NCBI GenBank assembly: GCA_016788065.1
Contig: JAEUTI010000006.1
Location: 1 to 64,000 of the forward strand
DNA length: 64,000 nt
Direction: 5' to 3'
Source of the DNA: Bacteroidia bacterium
GTDB lineage: Bacteria; Bacteroidota; Bacteroidia; AKYH767-A; OLB10
Shown here: positions 45,889-55,811 of the stretch, piece by piece
Numbering within the stretch: the stretch's first letter is position 1
Layout of the letters: each line of letters begins with the position of its first letter
Notes under the pieces: model-generated
Database searches by the model: none
Seen by the model: only the letters and a program-made list of their open reading frames with translations
Told to the model about the DNA's origin: nothing
Translations under genes and position numbers: made by a program

Positions 45889-48800
45889 ATGAACGATCAA
45901 TATAACTGGCATAAAATTAAACATGCTTTAAAAGAAAATTTTATTAAACATGAATTCTTACAATATTCAAACACAGCATTTACAAGTGTTGATTTTGATA
46001 AGGGACTTGAAATTTATAGATATATATTAGAGAAAAAATCAACTAACCACGATGAGACAAAATCAGTTATTGATTCTTTACAGTCGTATGCTAATGGACA
46101 ACAAAATAAAGTTCTTTTAAAAGGCTTGATAGCTGGATATGAACCATTTCTTAAAAAGCTTTTTGAAATAATAAAAACACCATACAATACTAATCCAAAT
46201 AAACCTAAACCACCTGCACTCGGCTGGTGTTATAACGAGTTATTTGTGAAATTATCCATACCCAAGACTCCCCATATAGACGAATTCTTTGCTAAAACTG
46301 TAAATGGGAGAATTGAAAAGCCAAACCATCCTGCTTCGCATTTTGAATTAAATTTTTTAACAGATCTAACTAAATTTGGTAAAGAATTACACTCTTCTTA
46401 TTATCTTAGAAACTCTGATTTGCATAATGACCCTTCAATAGATACAAGAGATATTCCAATATTTATTGCAGATTTTTTAAATTCATATTTATACTTTACA
46501 TTTAAATACTATTCTGAACTCATTGCCAATATTCCAAATATAGATTTGATTCCTCCAGCTTCGATAAAAATAAATAATTTAGCTTCTCTTAGTGGTGGTG
46601 CATACAACCCTGAAATAGTTAACGAAGTAAAAAGAGATAATACAATTCAGACGATTGAAAACAAACTTCATAAATTAGATGTGCTTTTTATAGAGGGAGA
46701 TGAAGGTATTGGCAAGACTACCATATTGCATCAATTCATAAAAAAATACCCTGATAACTGTTTTGCATACTTTATTGATGGAAGGGATAGTGGCACTTAT
46801 TCTAATTTAGCAATACTTAAAGCATTATGTAATCAAATTCATTTTACTAATAAACAATATGAGTTAGAGGATGAGATTCGTACAGATAATTATAATAATG
46901 AGGATTGGTTAAAAAATTACTTTAATTCTGAAAAGATAAAAATTAAGCATAATCAAACATACTATTATATCATAGATGGGCTTGATGAAGTCAGTCAAGA
47001 CAGACAAAATGAACTCAAGGACTTGATATTGGATAAATTACTTTATGACAAAGCAAATTTTAAATTGATTCTAAGCGGGAAACAGAATAAGAGCCTTCTA
47101 AAACCAAGCTGTCAATTTGATAAATTTGATATTACACTTCTCTCGGAAAATGAATCTATTGCTATTTTCGGTGATGCAGCTACAAAAGAACAATTCGATG
47201 ATATAAATAAAATTTGTAAAAATAATGCAGGTAAAATTGTATTTTTTAGAAACTTAATCGAGAAAGGAGATATAAAAATTGAAAATATTATTGATAAACT
47301 TTCATCCGATTTGAAAAGTATTTACCAATATTTATGGGACAATACAACAATGGATGAAAACACTAAAATGACGCTAGCTATTATTGCTTTTCAAGATGAA
47401 AAATATGGCATCAGAGATATTTCTAAGATATTAAAAATTAGTGAAAGAAAAATTATAGATGCCTTACATGTAATACCATTTGTAAAGAAAAATGCAAGGG
47501 ATACTTATGAATATATTTTTGATAGCTTTGTTGATTTTGCAAAAAACAAACTTTCTTCTTATCAAAAAAAAATTGATAAAGTATTAATTGACTATTTGTT
47601 GGGAGATTTTAATTCTATTGATTCTTTGATACGTCTACCTGAAATGTATAAAAAAACAGGTAAGAAAGACGACTTAATGAAACTATTATCAGATGACAGA
47701 TGGAAGCAATTATTAGTTGCAAGCGAAAAAATTAGCGTCGTAACTAGAGTTTCAAACTTGACTCTTGATGCTATTCAGTTGGAAAATGAAAATAAGTACA
47801 TCCCTTCTATCCTTAAATATTCAGTTCTTAAATCTGCATTGAAAGAGCTTAGTCATACAACTGTATGGCAATATGAAATAGCTGCAAGTCTTGTATTAGA
47901 AGATTATATAGATGCTCAAAATTTAGCAAACATTGCATTTCTCAAGGAGGATAGGCTAAAAATGCTATCTTCTATCGCTCGAGCATATACAGAGAGAAAA
48001 AAAGAAGTTCCTCAAGCAATACAAGCAAAAATTCAAGATCTATATGATGATATTGATGCTTCGAAAGATTTTAAGAACATTAAAGAACAAGCACTAGAGA
48101 TTGCATCATTATTGATGTATTCAAATCCTAAATTAGCATTTCGATTAATTGAAGATTTATCTGGAACTTTTTCAGATAATGACAATGCATTTGATTGGGC
48201 ATTAGCACAAATTTCTCTTTCTGCTCATTCTGATCTGGAGAATTTAGGAAATGTATCCAAAGAAGATATTAATTCAAAGGTATATTCAAAAATACGCAAT
48301 CCAAAAATTAAAGAGTTTGCAGATGCAATATTATATCTATCCGAAAACCAAACATCAGAACAGATAATTGAAAGAATTAACCAATTGGAAAGCACGAGTC
48401 AAAAAATGTTTTTGATTAGAAACTGGATAGGTAACAATTATAAGGATGAATGTGTAGCTCAAATTATAGAATTGGGATTGAAATTAATTGTTGATAAGAG
48501 TGATAAATATGTCCCAAAATCTAGTGATTATAAAATTTTCGCAATGCCATTACCTTCTCTCAGGGATAAGGATAAAGCATACGAATTAATTGTTAAGATT
48601 GAGCAATATATCGCTTCAATTGAATTAAATTCAGGCAGAATTGACTTACTAGCTATTAAGTTATTCATTGCTCGAACTAAGTGCAATTTTGAATTTGATA
48701 TTGGCGAAGAAAAACTACTTGATATATATTCCGAGATTGAAAAAATATCTGATTTAGCAATAAGATGTACTTGTTTTGCAATTTATGCAAATGAGGCTAC

Positions 48801-51144
48801 AAAAATTAAAAATAAATTTCAAGACCAAAATCTTGATATGTATTTGGATACAGCAAGAAATGGTATAAAGGATAATATTGATAAGATTCTCGAACAAACC
48901 GCATCCCATTTTGAGATAGTCCAAAGTATAATAACTAATTTAATACGTTTGTACCCTTTAGATGCAATAAAAATTTGTCAAAAACTAAATAAATCTATTG
49001 ATAGAGACAATGCTTTTTTAGAGGCCTTAGCAACATATCTTAAACAAAGTGTTAAGAAAATTGATATAGATATTGTAGATGAGCTTTTGGAAAGTATAGT
49101 TGACTTAGATATCCAAAAAATAGCAATCTCTGAAATTGTTAATAGGTTAGTTGGGTTCGAAGATAACGAAAAGAGCTTTTTAAACAATTTTTACAAGTAT
49201 TTTGAAAGAGTAGATGCATTATTTGATAATAGAGTTAAGTGTATTTTATATGTTAAAGTTATATCTATTTTAGAGCAATTAGGAGATAATACTTCCATAT
49301 TTTGTGATAAACTAAATCATACTTGGAATGAACTAGAAAAGTCAATTCATAAGATAGAATTAGGTTTTGAAATAGCTTATAATGCTGCTTTTTTAAAGAA
49401 TACTGATTTCGCTAAAAGCATTTTACGCACCGTCAAAGAAGAAAAAAAAGAACCTAATTTATTATTAGACTCGCCTAATACCGCAGAGGTATTTAATATG
49501 GCAATTGAACTTACACTTAGAGTTTTTGCTGGATTAGTTGGCAAAGATAATTATGAGCAAAAAGATATTGATAATATTGAACAAATTATATCTTCTTTAC
49601 CTTCGGAAAGGCAACAAATGAGACTTTGGAACACTATAATTTTAAAAATTATTCCAAAGTCAAAAGATGATTTATTTCCTAAAAAATTAATCAATTCATA
49701 CATTATTCCAAAACTTACCAAAATTAAGAATTTGAATGAGCGCATTAGCGCTATTATGGAGAATATTGTTGTATTGTATTTTAATAATAAGCATTTACCT
49801 GCATTAAACGAATTACCGAATCAAAAATTAAAAGATGTTGCCATTTCAAAAGTATGTAACTATTTATTTACCAAGTGTCTGCCTGATGATGTTTGTGAAG
49901 ATAACAACGAAGGGTATTCCGTTAACTACGCAACAATAGAAACTATATTAGAATTGATTGACTTAATGAAAAATGACTATTTTATTGCCAATCAAATCAT
50001 TGAAATTCGTCAATCTATTTTATCTAAGGATACGTTAATTAGTAGTCAACAAAAGATAGTTATCAGGAATAAATTTGATAATATAGCAAACAATAAACTT
50101 CCGGATATAAACAACATTAAACATAAAGGGTATCAGTTACTAGTGAAAGCAAATGCACTTGCAATTCAATCAATTCCAAGATGGGACGAATGGGAAAATC
50201 TTTTACTAGAGATTGAAGATATACCAAACTTATCAGATAGGATTTATATGTGGGATTCTATTGCAGAGTTACTACCTAATGAATTCATGAGACAAAAACA
50301 AGAGTTAATTAGTAAAGCACTTGAATCAGCCTATAAACTTCCTTCTTATTTAGATACTGTTGAAAGAATACAAATGATATTTTTATCTCTATATAGAAAA
50401 TGTGTAACAGGGGTTGGTTTAAAACCATTACTAGAGAATTTCATTAAATTTGTAAATCACAATCCTCATAGTCCATTTTTAAGAGAAAATTTTAAGAATA
50501 TTCTCGATGTTGCACACTCAACCGACCCGGAAATCGCAAAGACTTTAGTTAATTCTTTTGACAAAGATTTAGCTAGAATTAACACAGGAGCGTACCTTAG
50601 TAATCATTTTAGCTTATTGGAGTTTCAAGCAAAATTAGAGAAGAAATTAAACCCCAATGAGAATGAACAAAGTCTACTTGAGAAAAATCCGAAATTTTTC
50701 AATAAAATTATTGAAAAGAAATTGGCACGCCTTAACGCTTCTAAAACGGTAGGAGACAATCTATATCCCAAAGATTTAGTTTACCAACTGAAAATGGCAT
50801 CTCAATATTCTATTTACGAAAGCCATAACGCGTTTTCATACTTTATAGAAAGGCTAGTGATGATGTATCAAGATACTGATGAATCAAAAAAACTAATACG
50901 TAAGTCATTCTTAGAACTTTTGGAAGTGTGTAATTTGATTAAACTATTATCCGTCCGAAATGCAGATAAAATTAGAAGCTTATTAGATGTTTTATCTTCT
51001 GATACAAATGAAAATAACGCTGAGGAACCAGATGACGACACACGAACCGATATATTAAAATATCATAGTAAAGGTAAAACGGCTGAGGAAATATCAGATT
51101 TTCTTGAAATTGATATAAAAGTGGTAAAGAAAATAATAAGTTGA
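45889..51144 (+). CDS. HEPN-STAND NTPase with long helical-repeat region
   Basis: A 1751-residue protein. N-terminal helical domain (1-215) with R174-N-x3-H179 in RNSDLH, a full Rx4-6H HEPN match, followed by a long helix as in HEPN folds. Then a P-loop NTPase: Walker A GDEGIGKT (270-277) and Walker B YYIIDGLDE (359-367, acids D363, D366, E367), a NACHT/STAND pattern. LILSGKQN (393-400) is a probable sensor strand. From about 500 to 1700 it is made of degenerate alpha-helical repeats (TPR/HEAT-like by eye), the part that in STAND proteins senses ligands. The last 30 residues (GKTAEEISDFLEIDIKVVKKI) form a small HTH-like tail. In known Avs/STAND systems the sensor triggers an N-terminal effector on phage infection; here the effector would be the HEPN RNase. 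That role is inference; the motifs are seen. Confidence 0.78.
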   Translation: MNDQYNWHKIKHALKENFIKHEFLQYSNTAFTSVDFDKGLEIYRYILEKKSTNHDETKSVIDSLQSYANGQQNKVLLKGLIAGYEPFLKKLFEIIKTPYNTNPNKPKPPALGWCYNELFVKLSIPKTPHIDEFFAKTVNGRIEKPNHPASHFELNFLTDLTKFGKELHSSYYLRNSDLHNDPSIDTRDIPIFIADFLNSYLYFTFKYYSELIANIPNIDLIPPASIKINNLASLSGGAYNPEIVNEVKRDNTIQTIENKLHKLDVLFIEGDEGIGKTTILHQFIKKYPDNCFAYFIDGRDSGTYSNLAILKALCNQIHFTNKQYELEDEIRTDNYNNEDWLKNYFNSEKIKIKHNQTYYYIIDGLDEVSQDRQNELKDLILDKLLYDKANFKLILSGKQNKSLLKPSCQFDKFDITLLSENESIAIFGDAATKEQFDDINKICKNNAGKIVFFRNLIEKGDIKIENIIDKLSSDLKSIYQYLWDNTTMDENTKMTLAIIAFQDEKYGIRDISKILKISERKIIDALHVIPFVKKNARDTYEYIFDSFVDFAKNKLSSYQKKIDKVLIDYLLGDFNSIDSLIRLPEMYKKTGKKDDLMKLLSDDRWKQLLVASEKISVVTRVSNLTLDAIQLENENKYIPSILKYSVLKSALKELSHTTVWQYEIAASLVLEDYIDAQNLANIAFLKEDRLKMLSSIARAYTERKKEVPQAIQAKIQDLYDDIDASKDFKNIKEQALEIASLLMYSNPKLAFRLIEDLSGTFSDNDNAFDWALAQISLSAHSDLENLGNVSKEDINSKVYSKIRNPKIKEFADAILYLSENQTSEQIIERINQLESTSQKMFLIRNWIGNNYKDECVAQIIELGLKLIVDKSDKYVPKSSDYKIFAMPLPSLRDKDKAYELIVKIEQYIASIELNSGRIDLLAIKLFIARTKCNFEFDIGEEKLLDIYSEIEKISDLAIRCTCFAIYANEATKIKNKFQDQNLDMYLDTARNGIKDNIDKILEQTASHFEIVQSIITNLIRLYPLDAIKICQKLNKSIDRDNAFLEALATYLKQSVKKIDIDIVDELLESIVDLDIQKIAISEIVNRLVGFEDNEKSFLNNFYKYFERVDALFDNRVKCILYVKVISILEQLGDNTSIFCDKLNHTWNELEKSIHKIELGFEIAYNAAFLKNTDFAKSILRTVKEEKKEPNLLLDSPNTAEVFNMAIELTLRVFAGLVGKDNYEQKDIDNIEQIISSLPSERQQMRLWNTIILKIIPKSKDDLFPKKLINSYIIPKLTKIKNLNERISAIMENIVVLYFNNKHLPALNELPNQKLKDVAISKVCNYLFTKCLPDDVCEDNNEGYSVNYATIETILELIDLMKNDYFIANQIIEIRQSILSKDTLISSQQKIVIRNKFDNIANNKLPDINNIKHKGYQLLVKANALAIQSIPRWDEWENLLLEIEDIPNLSDRIYMWDSIAELLPNEFMRQKQELISKALESAYKLPSYLDTVERIQMIFLSLYRKCVTGVGLKPLLENFIKFVNHNPHSPFLRENFKNILDVAHSTDPEIAKTLVNSFDKDLARINTGAYLSNHFSLLEFQAKLEKKLNPNENEQSLLEKNPKFFNKIIEKKLARLNASKTVGDNLYPKDLVYQLKMASQYSIYESHNAFSYFIERLVMMYQDTDESKKLIRKSFLELLEVCNLIKLLSVRNADKIRSLLDVLSSDTNENNAEEPDDDTRTDILKYHSKGKTAEEISDFLEIDIKVVKKIIS

Positions 51145-51415
51145 GACCTATAGAGAATAATAACATCGCAAAATAGCTATTTGACAAAATTAAATAGTGT
51201 TTTGCTGGTTCAAATTTTGTTGCAAACATTTGAGCTAGTTAAAGTTTATAGGAAATTAGAAAAATCAGGTAATTATGTTTGCTAAATTCTTGTCTTGAAT
51301 GCGAGAAGAAAAAGGTCCTATTCCCTGACAAATTGCTATGTAACTCTAGCTTTTCCCAGACTGGATTGACTTTAGAAATTTAAAATTTATAAGTTTATTT
51401 TAAATGAACTATGAT

Positions 51416-52216
51416 TTATTTGTTAGACGACTTATTTCCAAGAGATTCATGTGGTCGATAGTTATTGTAATCAGTTATAAATGCTTTTATTTTGTTTATT
51501 ACTTGATTCATGTCTTCAAACAAACAAGCATCCAAAACATCTTGACGGAATGACTTGTTGAATCGCTCCACAAATCCATTTTGCATTGGTTTGCCCGGCT
51601 AAATAAATTGTAGTTCAATATCATGTTCAGTACACCACTCTGCTAATTCACTGCTGATAAATTCCAGCCCATTATCCACACGTATCTTTTGAGGCTTCCC
51701 ATGTTCAAGGATGGCATGCTGTAGCGTTTTAATCACTCTGTTTGCAGGAAAGCTGAATCCTGCTTCAATATAAATGGCCTTCCGATTGAAATCATCTATT
51801 ATATTCAATACACGAAATTTTCTTTTATTCATGAAGGTGTCATGCGTGAAGTCCATGCTCCAGCTTTCATTACACTGCAAAGGTTGATTCAGGTACTGCT
51901 TTATCCTTGCTGGAATTCGTTTTTTCGTTCTCCCGCGATGATTCATTCCAAGTAGTAAATAGACCCGTCTTACGCGTTTATATATCCATTTCAGCCCATC
52001 TTGACGTATTCGTAAGTAATTCTTATCCTGACCCTCTCTGGGCTTTTGTTCAGCAAGCTTGTTTAGTTTTTCAATTACCAAAGAATCATCCTTGATCTTT
52101 GGGTAGTAGTACATGGACTTAGGTAGTTCAACTACGTTGCAAGCCCTGGTGATACTTACCTGATAACATTCCATCAGGAAAGCAGCCATATTTTTCCTTT
52201 CACCGGGGCTTACCAC
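51416..52216 (-). pseudogene. IS3-type transposase OrfB, interrupted by an amber stop
   Basis: The reading frame encodes an rve-type DDE transposase: the HTH_21 region (YLLLGMNHRGRTKKR), first catalytic Asp in SWSMDFTHDTF, second in KIRVDNGLEFIS. A TAG at 51599-51601 stops translation after ELQFI. The same frame continues PGKPMQNGFVERFNKSFRQD with the catalytic Glu and ends at 51416-51418. The stop probably replaced the Gln of the usual QPGKPMQN motif by a single C-to-T change. The truncated product lacks the third catalytic residue, so it should be inactive. Confidence 0.85.
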
Positions 52217-52482
52217 TTTTTTGAAAGTACATCCTTGAGCATTTTATTGTCCAAGACCAAATCAGCATACATGCCTTTAAGTTTGCGGTTCTCATCTTCA
52301 AGTTCTTTGAACCGCGTGAGCTGATCTCCATCCATACCACTGTACTTCTTCTTCCAATTGTAAAAGGTGGCACTTTTAACATCGAAGTCCCGGCAAATTG
52401 CCTCTACCTATTTACCCGTTTCTTTTTCTTTCAGCGCCTGTACGATCTGCGCTGCGGTAAATCTTGTTGTTTTATTTTACAT
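52210..52482 (-). pseudogene. IS3-type OrfA with two nonsense codons
   Basis: Read from ATG 52482, the frame gives M-stop-NKTTRFTAAQIVQALKEKE, then another stop (TAG) followed by VEAICRDFDVKSATFYNWKK and a leucine-zipper-like C-terminus ending MLKDVLSKKW before TAA. It is clearly the HTH_Tnp_1 protein of an IS3 element, broken at codon 2 and near codon 26. The 3' end keeps the slippery site that would fuse it to OrfB. Confidence 0.82.
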
Positions 52483-52718
52483 GCCTAAAGTTAAAAAATA
52501 ATTCTACTTTTAAGCGGTTCATTTTATAGGGAAGTTATAGTAATGGTAAATATAAACCTCTATAAACGAATAACTTAGACTATGTTACGCCTTCCGGTTA
52601 ATTCTGGAATAATTCAGCCGTGCACTTAGACTTGTATAATTATGGAAAAAACTGGTTTGCAAATGCATTAAATACCCCATAAATTGCTTTTAATATTAAT
52701 ATCAAAACCCAATTTTAA

Positions 52719-54239
52719 ATGAAAAAATTACTAATAATTTTCTGGGGAATAGTGGCTCATTCTACATCGTTATTTTCTCAAGGCACCTTTTCTGCTACGT
52801 ATAATTTTGGCAACACAAAGGGCATTGCAGTGACTTGGGACAATAAATTCATTATGTTTGCACAAAACGGGATTGGAAGAATATCTAAAGTTGATCCAAA
52901 CACTGGTAATCTGGACTGGACATCTGAAATTAGTTTCCAGGGTCGTCACTTTTTCATAAAAAGAATTATTGAGACAACGGATAGCAATTTTGTTGCACTG
53001 TTTTCCCAAATAGGAAATCCTACATTTTTCGGCGCAATAAAAGTATCCTCAAACGGGACGTTATTATGGGCAAAAAAATATTTTGCTACATTATCTAATA
53101 TAGGATTGGACTTATGTGCAACAATTGATGGAGGATTTATTATGGTCGGTTCAGGATGCGCGGGAGATAATTATGCCATCCGATGCGATACAGGTGGGAG
53201 TATTATTTGGCAAAAACATTACAAAGACTTAATTTCAAATGCCGGCTCATCATATAGAATTAAAAATGCAGGAAATAACAATTTTTATATTTCGGGAAGT
53301 AATCCAGGAGCCAACAATAATAAAGCTAATGTACTATTTAAAATTAATAGTGCTGGTGATTTATTATGGTTTCAAAAAATCAATATGGCTGGCATTAATT
53401 TCAGTTTTGCATTGACGGCCACCACAGACGGCGGTGCAACTATTGCAGGCAATACTAATGTATTAGATTCAAATATTGCTTACACTTACCTGTCACATTT
53501 TGATTCTGTAGGAAATCATGTGTGGCTAAAAGCATATCAGGATAATTATAATGGAAATTCCGTGAATGATCTTATCCAACTTAATAATGGAGAATATATA
53601 GCAAGCGGAAATTTATTTTATAATGATATCAGGAATGTTCAAATGTTAAATTTCAAAACTGATGTAAACGGGAACTTATTGTGGGCGAAAGCTGGGGGTA
53701 AAAATCAAGATGGTAGTGGCTACGACGATAATTTTTGTATAAAAGCCATAAATGATTCTACAATCTTAAATGGAGGAACTCATTCGATTTCCAAACTAAA
53801 TGCGAATGGATTTGGCTGGTGCTATACCGATTCGATCCATTTAATTACTCACCTTCCTGTTTATACAATTGAAACACCAACAACTATTTATTCGCATAAC
53901 CTTAATTTCATTTCCGATACAATCAATTATACATATAATTTAAATCCCGGAAGAGGACCATACAGTATTTGCACTAACATCACGAATATTCCTGATCTTG
54001 ATTATGAAAAGGCTATATCTATTTCTCCAAATCCTTTTGAAAATGAAGTAAATATCAGATCAGATTTCAATTTCGAAACTCAAATAAGTATCTTTGATAT
54101 TACTTCAAAAATAATATTTCAACAATATCATTCAGGTTCTTTAAAAATAAATACAGAGCATTTTAGAAAAGGGCTATATTTTTACGAGATAAGGGGAAAG
54201 AATGGAGAGTTCAAGTCAGGTAAAATTGTGAAGAATTAA
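52719..54239 (+). CDS. T9SS type A sorting-domain protein with propeller-like repeats
   Basis: A 506-residue exported protein with signal peptide (MKKLLIIFWGIVAHSTSLFS-Q, cleavage near 20). Residues 30-390 hold units of about 50 residues with IKVSSNGTLLWAKK, YAIRCDTGGSIIWQKHY, FKINSAGDLLWFQK and FKTDVNGNLLWAK, a pattern close to SBBP/delta-60 beta-propeller repeats. It ends in a T9SS type A domain (ISISPNPFENEVNIRS ... GLYFYEIRGKNGEFKSGKIVKN). Function is unknown; it is likely on the surface. It follows the decayed IS by about 200 bp in the opposite direction. Confidence 0.85.
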   Translation: MKKLLIIFWGIVAHSTSLFSQGTFSATYNFGNTKGIAVTWDNKFIMFAQNGIGRISKVDPNTGNLDWTSEISFQGRHFFIKRIIETTDSNFVALFSQIGNPTFFGAIKVSSNGTLLWAKKYFATLSNIGLDLCATIDGGFIMVGSGCAGDNYAIRCDTGGSIIWQKHYKDLISNAGSSYRIKNAGNNNFYISGSNPGANNNKANVLFKINSAGDLLWFQKINMAGINFSFALTATTDGGATIAGNTNVLDSNIAYTYLSHFDSVGNHVWLKAYQDNYNGNSVNDLIQLNNGEYIASGNLFYNDIRNVQMLNFKTDVNGNLLWAKAGGKNQDGSGYDDNFCIKAINDSTILNGGTHSISKLNANGFGWCYTDSIHLITHLPVYTIETPTTIYSHNLNFISDTINYTYNLNPGRGPYSICTNITNIPDLDYEKAISISPNPFENEVNIRSDFNFETQISIFDITSKIIFQQYHSGSLKINTEHFRKGLYFYEIRGKNGEFKSGKIVKN

Positions 54240-54655
54240 ATCGATAATTACAGGATAACACTGCTTTGCCTACAGGGTTGACAAAGACAATTTCTCATAA
54301 TTCTATAACAACATTTGATTTCCATAATTAGAAATCACAAACTTTTCCACTCCCTCTCCCGGTCATTTTACGCCGCCACTTTCAAAAACCACCTTCAAAA
54401 AGCAAGGGTTTTCCCTCGGGTATAAATACGGGGGTGGGTTCTAATAAATTAATAATTTAATCAAATAAAGCTTCTACTTTGGAACACAGAAAAGCGGTGT
54501 AAAGTGCTTTATATCCACATAAAAGCGAATGTTTTTTGAGTGAAAAAATAAGCTTGAAAAAATTTAAGGACAACTTTATTTATTCAAGATGCTTAACTTG
54601 ATAATTTGTGAATAATAACTTAATTTTACAAGAATGACATTCCTATAGAGGCAGT
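54240..54655. other. Intergenic region with a dispersed repeat
   Basis: No gene is supported. Bases 54366-54415 (TTTTACGCCGCC, CCACCTTCAAAAAGCAAG) recur with few changes at 58927-58976. The rest is AT-rich without clear promoter or terminator. Confidence 0.6.
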
Positions 54656-54994
54656 ATGAAAAATGAGACAAAATTGTTCACCATTAAAATAGTGCATACT
54701 TTAATATGGGTATTTTTTAATTTTGTAATTTTCTATATGCTTTATGCTGTAATTGTAAATAAGTTAGACAAATGGCTATGGATTGGTTATGGACTGTTTT
54801 TCCTGGAAGGGCTAACTTTAGTCGTTTTCAAATTTTTCTGCCCTTTGACCATAATTGCACGCAAATATTCAAATTCGACAAAAGACAATTTTGATATTTT
54901 TATACCAAACTGGCTTGCAAAATATAACAAGTTAATTTATACATCGATCTTAGTTTTGATAATCATTTTGACCATTTACCAACTTTTAAAATAA
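54656..54994 (+). CDS. Small membrane protein of unknown function
   Basis: A 112-residue protein with three hydrophobic segments (VHTLIWVFFNFVIFYMLYAVI, WLWIGYGLFFLEGLTLVVF-type and YTSILVLIIILTIYQLL). The central FFCPLTIIARKYSNSTKDNFDIFIPNWLAKYNK-like text, with conserved CPLT, is a pattern that I associate with hypothetical inner-membrane proteins in Bacteroidota. No catalytic residues are evident. It is a single-gene unit with a hairpin 25 bp past its stop. Confidence 0.6.
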   Translation: MKNETKLFTIKIVHTLIWVFFNFVIFYMLYAVIVNKLDKWLWIGYGLFFLEGLTLVVFKFFCPLTIIARKYSNSTKDNFDIFIPNWLAKYNKLIYTSILVLIIILTIYQLLK

Positions 54995-55018
54995 GCCTGT
55001 ATGCCAACAGTTATGTAA

Positions 55019-55039
55019 CGAGTTATGATTCATAACTCG
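55019..55039. other. Perfect 9-bp-stem hairpin between orphan genes
   Basis: CGAGTTATG-att-CATAACTCG is a perfect 9-pair stem with a 3-base loop. No T-run follows, so it is not a typical terminator. It could be an mRNA structure or a recombination-site remnant. Confidence 0.6.
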
Positions 55040-55044
55040 GCCTA

Positions 55045-55075
55045 TTGGAAAAAAACTAACTTTTGGCTAACTTTG
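55045..55075 (+). promoter_or_regulatory. Promoter for the 223-residue protein gene
   Basis: TTG (55045-55047) and TAACTTTG (55068-55075) are separated by 20 bases, a full match to the Bacteroidota promoter; the leader would be about 58 nt. Confidence 0.65.
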
Positions 55076-55139
55076 AGTGCGAAATATTACATATTGAAAA
55101 TACGCAATTGTTAAGGCATATTCAATAAACAATTAATAT

Positions 55140-55811
55140 ATGAGTATAGTGTTAGTTCCAATAGTGGTGTTTCTTTTGTTCATTGTGGCAATAGTATATT
55201 ACATAAAGAGAGACAAAAGCCAAACCAAAATCGAATCGGTATATCAAAAAATAGATGAAATTAACAATAGCATAAAGGACATTGGTATTGTCCGAAATAC
55301 TATAACAAACAAAGTATCCAATACGGAAAGTAAATATATTCGGCTACATAATTTGAGCAGAGTCTTTAAATATGATGATTCTGATAAATATTGGATTGAA
55401 TTTTGCATTGAAAATGTTTCGTCCGACGATTTGAATTTTAATCTATTGGATATTGCATTGGATTTGCATGGTGAAAAGGTGATATGCGATTTAATATTGC
55501 TACACGAAAAGGTTCCAGAATATCTGGCTCCGCCCTATGGTAACCGCTATTACAATACCGAATTTTTCCGCAACTACATTTTAGGGACAAAAGGTCAAAA
55601 ACTATTTTTCTTTTCAGGACGGTTTGCTTTGCCAATAGGGCACTATGAGTTCAGCGAATCTGATTCCATTGAAATAAATATTGGTATTAATAAATTGGAT
55701 GGCGATCAATTTATAGAATATGAAAAAATAAAGTTGATAGAATCTTTTAGTAAACTTAAATTTAAGAGAATACAATCAATAAATGACTCGATTAAATGGT
55801 TAAATGAGTAA
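55140..55811 (+). CDS. Membrane-anchored protein of unknown function
   Basis: A 223-residue protein. One N-terminal membrane helix (IVLVPIVVFLLFIVAIVYYI, residues 3-22) is followed by a short coiled coil (KIESVYQKIDEINNSIKDI). The rest is a probably cytoplasmic or periplasmic mixed alpha/beta domain with the strands KYWIEFCIENV, KVICDLILLHEKV and QKLFFFSGRFALP. I do not recognise a family. It has its own promoter and no partner gene in frame, typical of the orphan genes in this part of the window. Confidence 0.6.
   Translation: MSIVLVPIVVFLLFIVAIVYYIKRDKSQTKIESVYQKIDEINNSIKDIGIVRNTITNKVSNTESKYIRLHNLSRVFKYDDSDKYWIEFCIENVSSDDLNFNLLDIALDLHGEKVICDLILLHEKVPEYLAPPYGNRYYNTEFFRNYILGTKGQKLFFFSGRFALPIGHYEFSESDSIEINIGINKLDGDQFIEYEKIKLIESFSKLKFKRIQSINDSIKWLNE

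Larger units (their letters stand above)
51405..52521 (-). mobile_element. Decayed IS3-family insertion sequence
   Basis: About 1.1 kb with an orfA-orfB arrangement on the minus strand. Possible outer ends are TGAACT (51405-51410) and, on the minus strand, TGAACC (52521-52516), with only a few matching terminal bases, so the limits are uncertain. The programmed -1 frameshift heptamer A-AAA-AAG is conserved at 52222-52216. No target-site duplication is visible. Confidence 0.6.

Noticed and set aside
52200-52382. 60-residue minus-strand frame as the IS OrfA
   Set aside because: The true OrfA reads in another frame, with HTH_Tnp_1 sequence around FYNWKKKY; the 60-residue frame is its shadow.
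51599-52482. Reassignment of TAG to glutamine
   Set aside because: The transposase TAGs sit at probable Gln codons, but TAG is the normal stop of the methyltransferase, chitinase and M23 genes here, so element decay is the simpler explanation.
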